Shown here one piece after another: positions 18,440 through 27,254 of a stretch of DNA of 64,000 nt. This DNA comes from Dryocola clanedunensis subsp. sulfonylureivorans. Lineage in GTDB: Bacteria > Pseudomonadota > Gammaproteobacteria > Enterobacterales > Enterobacteriaceae. Positions within the stretch are counted from its first letter, which is position 1; each line of letters starts with the position of its first letter. The notes beneath the pieces are model-generated. The model did no database searches. It was given only the letters and a program-made list of their open reading frames with translations, and was not told where the DNA came from. Both the position numbers and the translations under genes were made by a program. The stretch spans positions 62,001-126,000 of the forward strand of contig NZ_JAERMU010000004.1 of the NCBI RefSeq assembly GCF_016756775.1, read 5' to 3'.

Positions 18440-19639
18440 GTGTTGCCTACGCTAATCGAAAATATCGAATGTTTTATTACCAAACCTGACCGACATAATC
18501 TTGTCACCGTGCGCGTCACAACCAATAAAGGCGTGACGGGTCACGGCTGCGCCACCTTCCAGCAGCGCCCCGTGGCGGTAAAAACGATGGTCGATGAGTA
18601 TCTGAAGCCCTTGCTGATCGGTCGGGATGCTAACCACATCGAAGATTTATGGCAGATGATGACGGTCAACGCTTACTGGCGCAACGGCCCGGTGATGAAC
18701 AATGCCATTGCCGGTGTGGACATGGCGCTGTGGGATATCAAAGGCCAGCTGGCGGAGATGCCGCTGTACCAGCTGCTGGGTGGAAAATCGAAAGATGCCA
18801 TTGCGGTTTACAGCCACGCTGCCGGTGAAACGCTGGAGGCACTGTATCAGCAGGTCGATACGCTGCTGGCGGAGGGATACCGCTATATTCGCTGTCAGCT
18901 CGGGTTCTATGGCGGCACCCCGCAAGAACTGCATGCGACTAAAAATCCAACGCCGGGCGCCTACTACGATCAGGACGAGTACATGGCAAATACCGTCGCC
19001 ATGTTTAAAGGGCTACGGGAGAAGTACGGTAACCAGTTCCACATCCTGCATGACGTCCATGAGAGGCTGTTTCCCCAGCAGGCTATCTCCCTGGCGAAAC
19101 AGCTCGAGCCTTATCAACCCTGGTTCATTGAAGACATTCTCCCGCCGCAGCAAAGCGCCTGGCTTGAGCAGCTTCGTGCGCAGTCCTGCGTGCCGCTGGC
19201 CATGGGGGAGTTGTTTAACAACCCGGCGGAATGGCACGATCTGATTGTTAATCGCCGTATCGACTTCATTCGCTGCCATATTTCACAAATTGGCGGCATC
19301 ACCCCGGCCTTAAAGCTGGCGGTACTTTGTCAGGCCTTTGGCGTGCGCCTTGCCTGGCACGGTCCACCGGATATGACGCCAATCGCCGTCGCGGTCAACA
19401 CCCATTTGAATATTCACCTGCATAACTCGGCAATTCAGGAGTTTATTCCCAATAAGCCGAATACCCAGGCCGTCTTCCCGGGCAGCCCGGAAGCGGAACA
19501 AGGCTATATGTACCCTATTGATAAACCTGGTATTGGCGTGGGGTTTAATCCGCAGGAAGCCGAGCGTTTCCCGCTAGAATATCGGCCTCATGAATGGACG
19601 CAAAGCCGCCTGCCTGACGGGACGATTCACACGCCCTGA
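18440..19639 (+). CDS. Enolase-superfamily sugar-acid dehydratase, mannonate dehydratase/RspA-like
   Basis: The 399-residue protein has the two-part enolase fold. A capping domain (1-125) is followed by a barrel with metal ligands visible in LHDVHERL (Asp, with catalytic His), FIEDILPP (Glu) and MGELFNNP (Glu). The closing segment [10 protein letters not shown] contains the conserved His. Such enzymes dehydrate D-mannonate or D-gluconate to 2-keto-3-deoxygluconate, though many RspA-like members have weak or no known activity. The start is GTG at 18440 with GGAG seven bases upstream. The 3' end overlaps the convergent GntR gene by 13 bp. The substrate is unknown. Confidence 0.85.
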   Translation: MLPTLIENIECFITKPDRHNLVTVRVTTNKGVTGHGCATFQQRPVAVKTMVDEYLKPLLIGRDANHIEDLWQMMTVNAYWRNGPVMNNAIAGVDMALWDIKGQLAEMPLYQLLGGKSKDAIAVYSHAAGETLEALYQQVDTLLAEGYRYIRCQLGFYGGTPQELHATKNPTPGAYYDQDEYMANTVAMFKGLREKYGNQFHILHDVHERLFPQQAISLAKQLEPYQPWFIEDILPPQQSAWLEQLRAQSCVPLAMGELFNNPAEWHDLIVNRRIDFIRCHISQIGGITPALKLAVLCQAFGVRLAWHGPPDMTPIAVAVNTHLNIHLHNSAIQEFIPNKPNTQAVFPGSPEAEQGYMYPIDKPGIGVGFNPQEAERFPLEYRPHEWTQSRLPDGTIHTP

Positions 19640-20349
19640 TTACCCCTGCGAAACACCAGGTTGTCATGATTAAAGGGCGTGATATAGGTGCAGGAATAGT
19701 TGATATCGACAATTTCACTGATCTCAAATACGCGCCCACCAGCAAGGATCCCCCGGTTGATAATGCGCATCGCCGGGATGTTTTTTTTACACTCCAGCAG
19801 TGCTGCCTGCTCTTTATTGATACTGATTGCCTGATAGCTGGTCAGCTGATGCGAAATTAAGTAACCCTTACTGAGCACATACTGTTGAAGAGATTGTTCG
19901 ATAACCTGCTGATTAAGATCGGGAAAATCCTTCACCGGCAGGCGGGATATTTCGATTTGGACCTTTTGATTATCCACCAGCCGCAGCCGACAAAACTGCC
20001 AAATAAACTCGTTCGCCCCCACGCCAAATACCTGCTGCTCTTCCCTGTCGGGTAATTTCTTATGCAGATTCACCATCCGAAAAGCAATCTGGTCAAATCG
20101 CTTTTCCGTTATGGAATTATAAACCAGGGGATTATTACGTGCCTGTTGATTAATCCAGATCCCCGAGCCCTGAATTATATCGACCACACCAATGCTCACC
20201 AGCCTGTCCAGCGCCTGGCGGATAGTGAAACGAGAAACACCATAAATCTCTGCAAGTTGCCTTTCTGGCGGTAATTTGTTGATTTCTTTATCGCTGCGCT
20301 GATAAATTTTACTGAGCAAATCCTGGGTAACAAACTCACTTTTCTTCAT
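19627..20349 (-). CDS. GntR/HutC-family transcriptional regulator
   Basis: The product is 240 residues from the ATG at 20347-20349. An in-frame GTG six codons earlier is possible. The N-terminal winged helix shows [20 protein letters not shown] (about residues 25-44). It is followed by QALDRL and a UTRA-type effector domain ending in a TYITPFNHD strand. HutC/UTRA proteins usually bind a phosphorylated sugar or related metabolite. Its place beside a PTS and a sugar-acid dehydratase makes it their likely regulator (inference). Confidence 0.88.
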   Translation of the reverse strand: MKKSEFVTQDLLSKIYQRSDKEINKLPPERQLAEIYGVSRFTIRQALDRLVSIGVVDIIQGSGIWINQQARNNPLVYNSITEKRFDQIAFRMVNLHKKLPDREEQQVFGVGANEFIWQFCRLRLVDNQKVQIEISRLPVKDFPDLNQQVIEQSLQQYVLSKGYLISHQLTSYQAISINKEQAALLECKKNIPAMRIINRGILAGGRVFEISEIVDINYSCTYITPFNHDNLVFRRGNQGV

Positions 20350-20481
20350 GGTCTTCTCAAATAGCACTTAACGCGTAGTTCATTTGCGATGAAACATATC
20401 ATCCACATCGGGGCTGGGCTAGAATTAGCCTGACATTGAAAACCATTATAAAAACTAAGCCCTTCCCCGGACTCTGAAACA

Positions 20482-22050
20482 ATGGCAAATAGTAAACTGG
20501 TCGGTCTGGTCAACAGCGTGCTGATTCTGGCAGTGTTGATCCCTATTCTGCTGAGTATTTTCCTCGCCCATCATAAGGCTAACCAGGTTTTTCATGATGA
20601 GCTTGATGATTTCGCCGAACGGGCACTGGTACGAACCAGCAGGGTGATCGACCAATCTACTGACGCCGTTGATGAGATAAACCGGAGCACCGATAAAACC
20701 TGTACCCTCCCCCACGTTCAGGCTATGCGCCGCGTTGCATTAAATTATCGCTATATCCAGGAAATATTGTTCGAAACGAGCGGGCAAATTCATTGCTCGT
20801 CATTTCAGGAACACAGCGACGCTCAGCATATTGGTGAGCCGGATAAGGTTGGCAGAGGAGGTTTCAGCGCCTGGTACACCAACACGACCGATTTGGGCTT
20901 CAAACGTACGATGATCTACATCGGCAAGCCTCCGCATATTGCGGTCATTGATCCCCTTTCGTTTATTGATGTGATCCCCTACAGCGGCCAACAAATGAAT
21001 ATCGCGATGGTGAGTCTGGGGAAAAATCAGGTGATTGCCAGTAGCGTCCCGATCAAAGCCATCGCCTGGAAACTTGAGGCAAAGCGGGGGCTGAGTAGTT
21101 ATGAATTCCAGAATTCAGCTTACGTTATCCGCCGTGAGAATAACCTTGGTCTGGCAATGATCGCCTGGGCCCCACTCTCTCCCCTGAGACACAGCTGGTA
21201 TAAGCAGCTACTGATCTGGCTCCCTATTGGTATGGGCTTCAGCCTTGGGGCTGGAATGTATATCACCCGCGTGCTTCGCCGCCTACAATCTCCCCGAGCG
21301 CGTCTTACCGATGCCATCAATAACAATGAGTTCACCGTGAAGTATCAGCCCATTGTCGATTTGCAAAACGGTGAATGCGTCGGGGCAGAGATTCTGCTGC
21401 GCTGGAAGCAGCCGGACGGCAGCTGGCTAAGCCCGGATGTGTTTATTCCGCTAGCCGAAGAGAACGGGCTGATTACCGTTCTCACCGAACAGGTCATTGA
21501 AAAGTTATTCACCGAGATGGGAAGCTGGCTGCACAGCCATCCGGGTCATCATATTTCACTGAACCTCGCGACTTGTGATTTACTCAGCGACCACATACTG
21601 AGCGTTATCCGTCCCTACCTGACCAAATATTTCGTCAAGCCAGAGCAAATTGCCTTTGAGATTACCGAGCGAAGCTTCTCTGACCCCAAGCTCACAGCCC
21701 CTGTTATCGAGCAATTCCGCCGGGCCGGGCACCCTATCTATATTGACGATTTTGGGACTGGTTACTCCAGCCTTAGCTACCTGCAAAATCTGGATGTTGA
21801 CGTGCTGAAGATAGACAAATCTTTCGTCGATGCGCTGGAGTATAAAAAAGTCACCCCATACATCATTGAGATGGCGAAGATGCTCAATATTGCGATGGTG
21901 GCTGAAGGGATTGAGACTGCAGGACAGGCCGCATGGCTACGCGACCAGGGCGTGCAGTTCGGCCAGGGCTGGCTCTACAGCAAAGCACTGCCGAAAGACG
22001 CGTTTATTGGCTGGGTAGAGCGTAATCACTCCGTTCCCGACGAGGCGTAA
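20482..22050 (+). CDS. pdeB: CSS-EAL c-di-GMP phosphodiesterase, PdeB (YlaB) type
   Basis: The 522-residue inner-membrane enzyme degrades c-di-GMP. One N-terminal span (about 8-28) is followed by a periplasmic CSS domain with the Cys-Ser-Ser motif in 'IHCSSF' near residue 105. A second span lies near 246-266 and a cytoplasmic EAL domain fills 275-515. The EAL signature reads GAEILLRW, so the alanine is isoleucine. The other catalytic residues are kept: SLNLA, FEITERS, YIDDFGTGYSSLSY, LKIDKSFV, AEGIET. The CSS cysteines are in other systems controlled by DsbA/DsbB. It matches E. coli YlaB in length, architecture and position next to ybaA. Confidence 0.9.
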   Translation: MANSKLVGLVNSVLILAVLIPILLSIFLAHHKANQVFHDELDDFAERALVRTSRVIDQSTDAVDEINRSTDKTCTLPHVQAMRRVALNYRYIQEILFETSGQIHCSSFQEHSDAQHIGEPDKVGRGGFSAWYTNTTDLGFKRTMIYIGKPPHIAVIDPLSFIDVIPYSGQQMNIAMVSLGKNQVIASSVPIKAIAWKLEAKRGLSSYEFQNSAYVIRRENNLGLAMIAWAPLSPLRHSWYKQLLIWLPIGMGFSLGAGMYITRVLRRLQSPRARLTDAINNNEFTVKYQPIVDLQNGECVGAEILLRWKQPDGSWLSPDVFIPLAEENGLITVLTEQVIEKLFTEMGSWLHSHPGHHISLNLATCDLLSDHILSVIRPYLTKYFVKPEQIAFEITERSFSDPKLTAPVIEQFRRAGHPIYIDDFGTGYSSLSYLQNLDVDVLKIDKSFVDALEYKKVTPYIIEMAKMLNIAMVAEGIETAGQAAWLRDQGVQFGQGWLYSKALPKDAFIGWVERNHSVPDEA

Positions 22051-22098
22051 ACGCAATGCCTTTTGACCTGTTAAGGGAAAATTCAGATTTAGAGTCTC

Positions 22099-22176
22099 TT
22101 TCGGGGATGGCGCTTCGCTCTGCCGAACCATAGTCGAATCTATAGGGTCACAAAGCGCCAGCGTCATCCGCCGAAA
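22099..22176. repeat. Long imperfect inverted repeat (BIME-like)
   Basis: TTTCGGGGATGGCGCTT at 22099-22115 pairs with AAAGCGCC (22152-22159) and CATCCGCCGAAA (22165-22176). It lies between the convergent pdeB and ybaA genes and includes the GCGTCATCCGCC core also seen at about 422-434. Confidence 0.6.
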
Positions 22177-22183
22177 CAACACC

Positions 22184-22537
22184 TTATTCATCCAGTAACG
22201 GCATAAAACCGCCGTATATCATTCGCTTGCCATCAAACGGCATGGACTCACCAAACTCTTTCATACGCGGGTCAGACATCATTTTCGCATTCGCCGCGTC
22301 ACGCGCCTCTTTGGAAGGATATTCAATCCAGCTAAAGACCACTTCTTCATCATCGGCCGCCTTAACGGCCATCCGAAAATCGGTAAGTTTGCCGTCAGGC
22401 ACGTCATCAGCCCAACATTCAACGACACGCAGCGCGCCAAACTCCTTGAACAGCGGTGCGGCTTTAGCCGCCATCGCTACGTACGCATCTTTATTGGCGG
22501 CGGGTACTGCCACGACAAAACCATCGACATAATGCAT
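22184..22537 (-). CDS. ybaA: DUF1428 protein YbaA
   Basis: The 117-residue protein equals E. coli YbaA in length: MHYVDGFVVAVPAANKDAY, FKEFGALRVVECWADDVPDG, and MPFDGKRMIYGGF near the end. The fold is a dimeric ferredoxin-like alpha/beta barrel, and the function is unknown. The frame is open four codons further, but ATG at 22537 follows a perfect GGAGGT ribosome site. It lies next to pdeB as in E. coli. What follows to the right is accessory DNA, not ffs. Confidence 0.94.
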   Translation of the reverse strand: MHYVDGFVVAVPAANKDAYVAMAAKAAPLFKEFGALRVVECWADDVPDGKLTDFRMAVKAADDEEVVFSWIEYPSKEARDAANAKMMSDPRMKEFGESMPFDGKRMIYGGFMPLLDE

Positions 22538-22632
22538 TGTGACCTCCACGGGGTGGGGAGAATGGGCAGATAATTTCTACCCGTGATGATTACGCCAGTT
22601 AAGTGTAGTGGTTGGGGCAGGATGCTGCCTGC

Positions 22633-23457
22633 TCAAAGTTTGAGTAGCATTTCATACTGGGTGATGGGATCCTGCTGATAGCCGCAGCTGAGATAAAGCG
22701 GCGCAACCTGTTCCGGGACAGAGCCTGCCGTGGACAGCCCCGGAAAACGCTCATGGAGCAGCGTGAGGAGTTTTTTCGCCTTTCCCTGGCCACGCGCTGA
22801 GGGGTCGACATATAACATGCGCAGCTTCGGCTGTTTTAGATTTGGAATGACCATCGCATAAGCCACGTCATCCAGTACGAAGGCTTTACCTGGGAGCTTA
22901 TAAAGCGATTCGGCGGCGCTTAGCCAGGGCAGCCGCAGAGAGCTATCCGACATCATCAGCTTCGCCATCAGTATGGGATCGATTTCCATCAGTTCCCCCG
23001 TAGGATGGAACGCTCTCGATCCTGTTGCATGAAAGCAAACAAGCGTCTGCTGGCGAACAAACCCCATGCGCTCGTAAAGCGCGATCCCGTTGTCGTTCCC
23101 CACAATCACTTCCAGCCAGAAATGCTTGTCGCCACGAAGGCGTGCCGCGTCGATAAGCTGCCCGATAAACTGTTTGCCATACCCCTGCCCACGCAGCTCC
23201 GGCCTGATAGCAAATGCGGCCAGACGGCAGCTTTGCCCACGACGGGTAATCAAAGCCAGCGCCCTGGGCTCGCCGTCCTGCAGCCAGACCACGCTGTCGT
23301 TGAGGCTGATATCTTCTGAAGAAAAACGCGTGGCAAAGGTTGCGCCATCAATCGTAAACGATACCAGGTAGCCTTCAAAGCAGTGGGACAGAATGTCCGC
23401 CAGCTGGTAGCTGTTCCAGTGCGCTGCCGCTTTACCCATAACCGGACTGTGCATCAT
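22633..23457 (-). CDS. Tandem-GNAT acetyltransferase
   Basis: A protein of about 274 residues. A complete GNAT core spans about residues 55-145, with the acetyl-CoA loop in RPELRGQGYGKQF and LYERMGFVRQ. A second GNAT-like half follows (MLYVDPSARGQGKAKKLL, then LYLSCGYQQD). Both copies keep the (Q/R)GxGxx(G/A/K) pyrophosphate-binding loop, so each may bind acetyl-CoA. The start is uncertain among three nearby in-frame ATGs (23466, 23457, 23454). The substrate is unknown. Neighbours give no pathway context. Confidence 0.8.
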   Translation of the reverse strand: MMHSPVMGKAAAHWNSYQLADILSHCFEGYLVSFTIDGATFATRFSSEDISLNDSVVWLQDGEPRALALITRRGQSCRLAAFAIRPELRGQGYGKQFIGQLIDAARLRGDKHFWLEVIVGNDNGIALYERMGFVRQQTLVCFHATGSRAFHPTGELMEIDPILMAKLMMSDSSLRLPWLSAAESLYKLPGKAFVLDDVAYAMVIPNLKQPKLRMLYVDPSARGQGKAKKLLTLLHERFPGLSTAGSVPEQVAPLYLSCGYQQDPITQYEMLLKL

Positions 23458-23543
23458 GCACCTCATAAGAGAGAGAAATTAACTTTCGCAGTGATAACCA
23501 TAGCGCGAGAAACCGGTACGGTGTTGATTTTGTGCTTTTCGGC

Positions 23544-24161
23544 TTAAGGCGCTACGCCTGGGACTGCCATCGATTTTTTACTCTGCGTGGGAACGCGGAA
23601 CCACGGCAGGCAAAGCTGTATCAGGGGGCCGATTGCAAGCGCATAGAGAACGGTTCCGACGCCCAGCGTGCCGCCCATCATCCAGCCTGAAATCAGTACG
23701 GTCACCTCAATAGCCGTACGAACGCTACGCACCGACCAGTCCGTGCGGGCGTTAATCCCGGTCATCAGACCGTCGCGCGGGCCGGAGCCAAATCCTGCAC
23801 CGATATACATTCCCGTCGCAATGGCATTTACCGCCACTGCGGACAGCAGCAGAATGCTGCGCACGAACAGGGAATCCAGCGGCGGCATCAGCGCCAGCGC
23901 CGCATCCGCGGCCAGCCCCAAAACGATGACGTTGCTGATTGTGCCAAGGCCCGGCCGCTGACGCAGTGGGATCCACAGCAATAGCACCAGTGCGCCAACG
24001 AGGATCATCACCAGACCAATATTCAAAGAGAAGATCTTCGCCACCCCAAGGTGAAAGACATTCCACGGATCCGCACCTAAATCCGCGCGCACAAACATTG
24101 CCGTTGAAACACCATACAGCACCAGTCCGACATAGAGCTGCACTAATCGACGCATCATCAT
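23544..24161 (-). CDS. YczE-family integral membrane protein
   Basis: A YczE/YyaS/YitT-type membrane protein with about five or six hydrophobic spans. It has the family signatures ADLGADPWNVFHLG near residue 27 and GAGFGSGPRDGLMTG in the centre. I chose ATG at 24161 (MMMRRLVQLYVGL) because AGGAAG lies six bases upstream; upstream ATG and TTG codons are also in frame. Function is unknown. The gene is divergent from a MocR-type PLP regulator, a pairing seen in many bacteria (yczE/yczR), which suggests the regulator controls it. Confidence 0.85.
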   Translation of the reverse strand: MMMRRLVQLYVGLVLYGVSTAMFVRADLGADPWNVFHLGVAKIFSLNIGLVMILVGALVLLLWIPLRQRPGLGTISNVIVLGLAADAALALMPPLDSLFVRSILLLSAVAVNAIATGMYIGAGFGSGPRDGLMTGINARTDWSVRSVRTAIEVTVLISGWMMGGTLGVGTVLYALAIGPLIQLCLPWFRVPTQSKKSMAVPGVAP

Positions 24162-24204
24162 TTTTAGCTTCCTCATCGCTTTCATGGCTATACTTTCGGA
24201 CAAA

Positions 24205-24245
24205 GCGGACTGAATATTAAGGTCCAGTTATCATTAAGTGGACTG
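24205..24245. promoter_or_regulatory. MocR-type operator between yczE and yczR
   Basis: Direct repeats GCGGACTG (24205-24212) and GTGGACTG (24238-24245) are 33 bp apart, about three helical turns. Between them GGTCCAGTT (24221-24229) carries the same core inverted. MocR regulators are known to bind sets of direct and inverted repeats. Confidence 0.6.
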
Positions 24246-24247
24246 AC

Positions 24248-25678
24248 ATGACACAGCGACGCACCGGCACCTCATCCCTAATCAAGTTACTTGGCCACTG
24301 GCATCAGCCTCTTCCCCGCACGCCCGTTTATCGCCAGCTGGCGGATGGCCTGCGCCTGTTGATTCTTGATGGCAGGCTGTCGCTGGACAGCAGGCTGCCC
24401 GGCGAGCGTGAGCTGGCTTCCGCGCTTGGGATCAGCAGAACGACCGTGGCAGCAGCGCTTGCGCAACTGCGGGATGAAGGATACTTGCTCAGCCGCCAGG
24501 GTTCCGGCTCGGTTACCATGCTGCCCGAAAACAGCCGTTCCGTTTCACCGTTACCGGGTATGGCTCCGGTACTGGATCTTTCCACCGCAGCACTTCCCGC
24601 TGGCCCTGAGATTCATCAGGCTTATTCCAGTGCCCTGTTAGCGCTACCCGAACATCTTACGTCCAGCGGCTACAACCAGCATGGTTTGCCAGAACTCCGC
24701 GAAGTGATTGCCCGGGGCTATGCCGCCAGGGGGTTACCGACCACGGCCGATCAGATAATGCTGGTGAACGGCGCGGTCAGCGGCTTAGGCCTGATCCTGC
24801 GTCTGCTGACGGGACCGGGTGACCGCGTTGTTATCGATCACCCCACCTACCCGATGGCACTGGAAGCGATTAAGGGAGCCTCCTGCCGCCCGGTTTCCGT
24901 GAGCCTGCCGGAACACGGTTGGGATACGGACGGGCTGGCCGCCACGATTGCCCAGACCTCTCCCCGTCTGGCCTATTTGATCGCGGATTTTCATAACCCA
25001 ACCGGACGCTGTATGGATGCCGCGACCCGGGCAACGGTGGTAGATATTGCTGCACGATCCCGCACCGCTTTGGTCGTAGATGAAACGATGGTTGATTTAT
25101 GGTTCGACGCCCCGCCGCCGCCGCCTCTGGCCGCATTTGACGACACGGATAGCGTGATTACGCTCGGCTCTGCGGGTAAAAGTTTCTGGGGTGGCCTGCG
25201 CCTGGGCTGGATCCGCGCATCGACCAGAACCATTGCCTCGCTGATCCAGGTCAGAAACTCTCTTGATTTGGGAACGCCCATTCTCGAACAGCTGGCGGCA
25301 ATTCATCTGTTTAAAGAAGCGGAGAGTTTTTTGCCTCAGCGTCGGGAAATGCTGCGTCAGAATCTGCGCGCCTGTAGCGAGGCCATTCATGAACTGTTCC
25401 CTGACTGGCGAATAACGAGCAAACCACAGGGTGGATTTTCCCTGTGGATTGAGTTGCCCAAACCTCTGGCGACAATGTTCGCCGTCAGCGCAGAGTCCGA
25501 AGGTATACGCATTGGCGCAGGGCCACGTTTTGGCACGGAGGGCGCCTTCGAACGGTATCTCAGGATGCCCTATACCCTTGAGCCAGCGCAGATGCGCAAC
25601 GCGCTTGAGCGGCTACAGCCTGGCTGGCAATATCTTGCTCAAACGCGAAACCACAGCTCAAGGGGTATGTTGGTCTAG
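24248..25678 (+). CDS. MocR-family PLP-dependent regulator, YczR-like
   Basis: The 476-residue protein fuses a GntR winged helix to a fold-type-I aminotransferase-like domain. Residues 55-90 hold the DNA-binding part (LPGERELASALGISRTTVAA). The large domain shows the FHNPTG substrate/PLP segment near residue 245 and the PLP-binding lysine in TLGSAGKSFWGG. MocR proteins use PLP as a sensor or cofactor rather than for transamination. The adjacent yczE gene and the repeats between them point to the YczR clade. It converges with a frameshifted Lrp-family gene, leaving 6 bp between the stop codons. Confidence 0.88.
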   Translation: MTQRRTGTSSLIKLLGHWHQPLPRTPVYRQLADGLRLLILDGRLSLDSRLPGERELASALGISRTTVAAALAQLRDEGYLLSRQGSGSVTMLPENSRSVSPLPGMAPVLDLSTAALPAGPEIHQAYSSALLALPEHLTSSGYNQHGLPELREVIARGYAARGLPTTADQIMLVNGAVSGLGLILRLLTGPGDRVVIDHPTYPMALEAIKGASCRPVSVSLPEHGWDTDGLAATIAQTSPRLAYLIADFHNPTGRCMDAATRATVVDIAARSRTALVVDETMVDLWFDAPPPPPLAAFDDTDSVITLGSAGKSFWGGLRLGWIRASTRTIASLIQVRNSLDLGTPILEQLAAIHLFKEAESFLPQRREMLRQNLRACSEAIHELFPDWRITSKPQGGFSLWIELPKPLATMFAVSAESEGIRIGAGPRFGTEGAFERYLRMPYTLEPAQMRNALERLQPGWQYLAQTRNHSSRGMLV

Positions 25679-25684
25679 CCTGTT

Positions 25685-26133
25685 TTACCTCACTGGCGGT
25701 AACCGGCGCTTCACCGGGCTACTCTTCACAATGGAGGTATTGCTCTGAGCGTATTCCGCCAGTTCATCCAGGATCTCATCCAGCTGGCCAATAGAACGGA
25801 TCGCCAGACGCATGACAAAGCAGTGTCACCGGTGATTTTGTCGCACTCGATACACTGAGGGATCCCCTGAATCAGCTTTTCAACTTTATGCAGCAGGCCG
25901 GGCAGCGGCTTTACCCGCACGATAGCCTGCAAGCTGTAGCCGAGAGCCGGTAGCGAAGCATTCAGCGTGTAGCCTTCCACCACCCCTTTCTCTTCCAGAC
26001 GCTTCAGGCGCTCCGCGGTACTGGGTGAAGAAAGCCCGATTTGATGACTTAGCGCTTTAAGGGACATTCGCGCATCCTGCGCCAGGCAGGCAAGAATGCG
26101 GTAGTCGATCTCATCAGGAAGGTATTCAGCCAT
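25685..26133 (-). pseudogene. Lrp/AsnC-family regulator interrupted by a frameshift
   Basis: The first 101 codons encode a normal Lrp HTH (IDYRILACLAQDARMSLKAL, then IGLSSPSTAERLKRLEEKG) and the start of the RAM ligand domain. At about 25823-25828 the frame changes. The original sense resumes in the +1 frame as CFVMRLAIRSIGQLDEILDE, then LAEYAQSNTSIVKSSP, and ends at TAA 25685-25687. One base appears deleted in the GGTGACACTGC stretch. In its present form translation runs into unrelated residues and lacks the end of the RAM domain. The frameshift could be real or a sequencing error. It is divergent from a DMT transporter it may once have controlled. Confidence 0.8.
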
Positions 26134-26240
26134 TATTGCCTCGATAAAAAAGGTAGTTTTGCTCTTTCACCTGACAATAGCACTTCATTCGCTCCCCTGC
26201 GATTGTCAAAATAGAGCGACTTACAGGGGGAGGAAGAAAC

Positions 26241-27134
26241 ATGAAAACTGAGATGAAAACCGGCAGCCTGCAGATGATAGCGGCGATGGTGATTTCAGGT
26301 ACTATCGGAGCGTTTGTTCTGCTCTCCGGTCAGTCGGTCACTAACGTTGTGTTCTGGCGCTGTGTTTTCGGCGCGTTGACGCTGCTGGCGTTTGGCTTAT
26401 ATCAGGGTAGCTGGCGAAGCCATCTCACCGGATACGTGACGCTGATAGCGGCACTGGGCGGTATTGCTCTGGTGCTGAACTGGTTATTGCTGTTCGGAGC
26501 TTACTCCCGCACCTCAATAGGTCTGGCGACGGTTGTCTACAATACGCAGCCGCTGATGCTGGTTGGGATGGGGGTATTCATCCTGAAAGAGACGGTCAGT
26601 AAAGCTAAATGGTTTTGGCTGGCCGTCTCATTTACGGGCATGCTGCTGGTTGTGTCGACCGGGTTGTCTCATTCAGGGGAACAAAGCTGGCTCGTAGGTA
26701 TTGCCATGGCGCTTGGTGCAGCTTTTTTCTATGCGCTGACTGCCATCATTACCAGACAGCTGAAAGGTGTTCCCCCGCAGCAAATCGCACTTGTGCAGGT
26801 CAGCGTAGGTATCGTGATGCTGTTACCGCTGGTCAATTTTAACCAGGCGCTGTCCGTCACGGGCTGGGGGATTGTGCTGCTGCTCGGCGTCCTGCACACT
26901 GGTATCATGTATCAACTGCTCTACGGCGCAATTCAAAAACTCCCGACCGCACTCACGGCTTCCCTCTCATTTATCTATCCGGTTATCGCGGTGGTTGTTG
27001 ACCGCCTGGTCTTTGGGCATAGCCTGAGCGCAATTCAGTTCGTTGGCGGTATTATGATTTTACTGGCCGCTGCGGGGATTAATCTGGGCTGGGGGGATCG
27101 GGCGCGAAAGAAAATGGTTGAAGTTATCGAATGA
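26241..27134 (+). CDS. DMT/EamA-family inner-membrane transporter
   Basis: The 297-residue protein shows ten hydrophobic spans arranged as two EamA repeats (about residues 5-140 and 150-285). Features include the 'VVFWRCVFGALTLLAFG' segment and YNTQPLMLVGMGVFILKE in repeat one and SFIYPVIAVVVDRLVFG in repeat two. DMT proteins export amino acids or other metabolites; the substrate here is unknown. ATG at 26241 has GGAGGAAG eight bases upstream. It is divergent from the damaged Lrp-family gene, a common regulator-exporter layout. It is followed by a perfect 15-bp hairpin. Confidence 0.88.
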   Translation: MKTEMKTGSLQMIAAMVISGTIGAFVLLSGQSVTNVVFWRCVFGALTLLAFGLYQGSWRSHLTGYVTLIAALGGIALVLNWLLLFGAYSRTSIGLATVVYNTQPLMLVGMGVFILKETVSKAKWFWLAVSFTGMLLVVSTGLSHSGEQSWLVGIAMALGAAFFYALTAIITRQLKGVPPQQIALVQVSVGIVMLLPLVNFNQALSVTGWGIVLLLGVLHTGIMYQLLYGAIQKLPTALTASLSFIYPVIAVVVDRLVFGHSLSAIQFVGGIMILLAAAGINLGWGDRARKKMVEVIE

Positions 27135-27155
27135 GACTCCACTTATCTAAAGAGC

Positions 27156-27190
27156 TTATTGCGCAAACAACGGATTTGTTTGCGCAATAA
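27156..27190. terminator. Perfect 15-bp hairpin after the DMT gene
   Basis: TTATTGCGCAAACAA (27156-27170) and TTGTTTGCGCAATAA (27176-27190) are exact inverse complements around CGGAT. It lies between the convergent DMT and IprA-like genes. There is no long T-run, so terminator function is plausible but not certain. Confidence 0.6.
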
Positions 27191-27254
27191 TTACCAAAGC
27201 CGACAACATTAAATAATGATGCCGCACGCTATACATCATACAAATAAAACAAGA

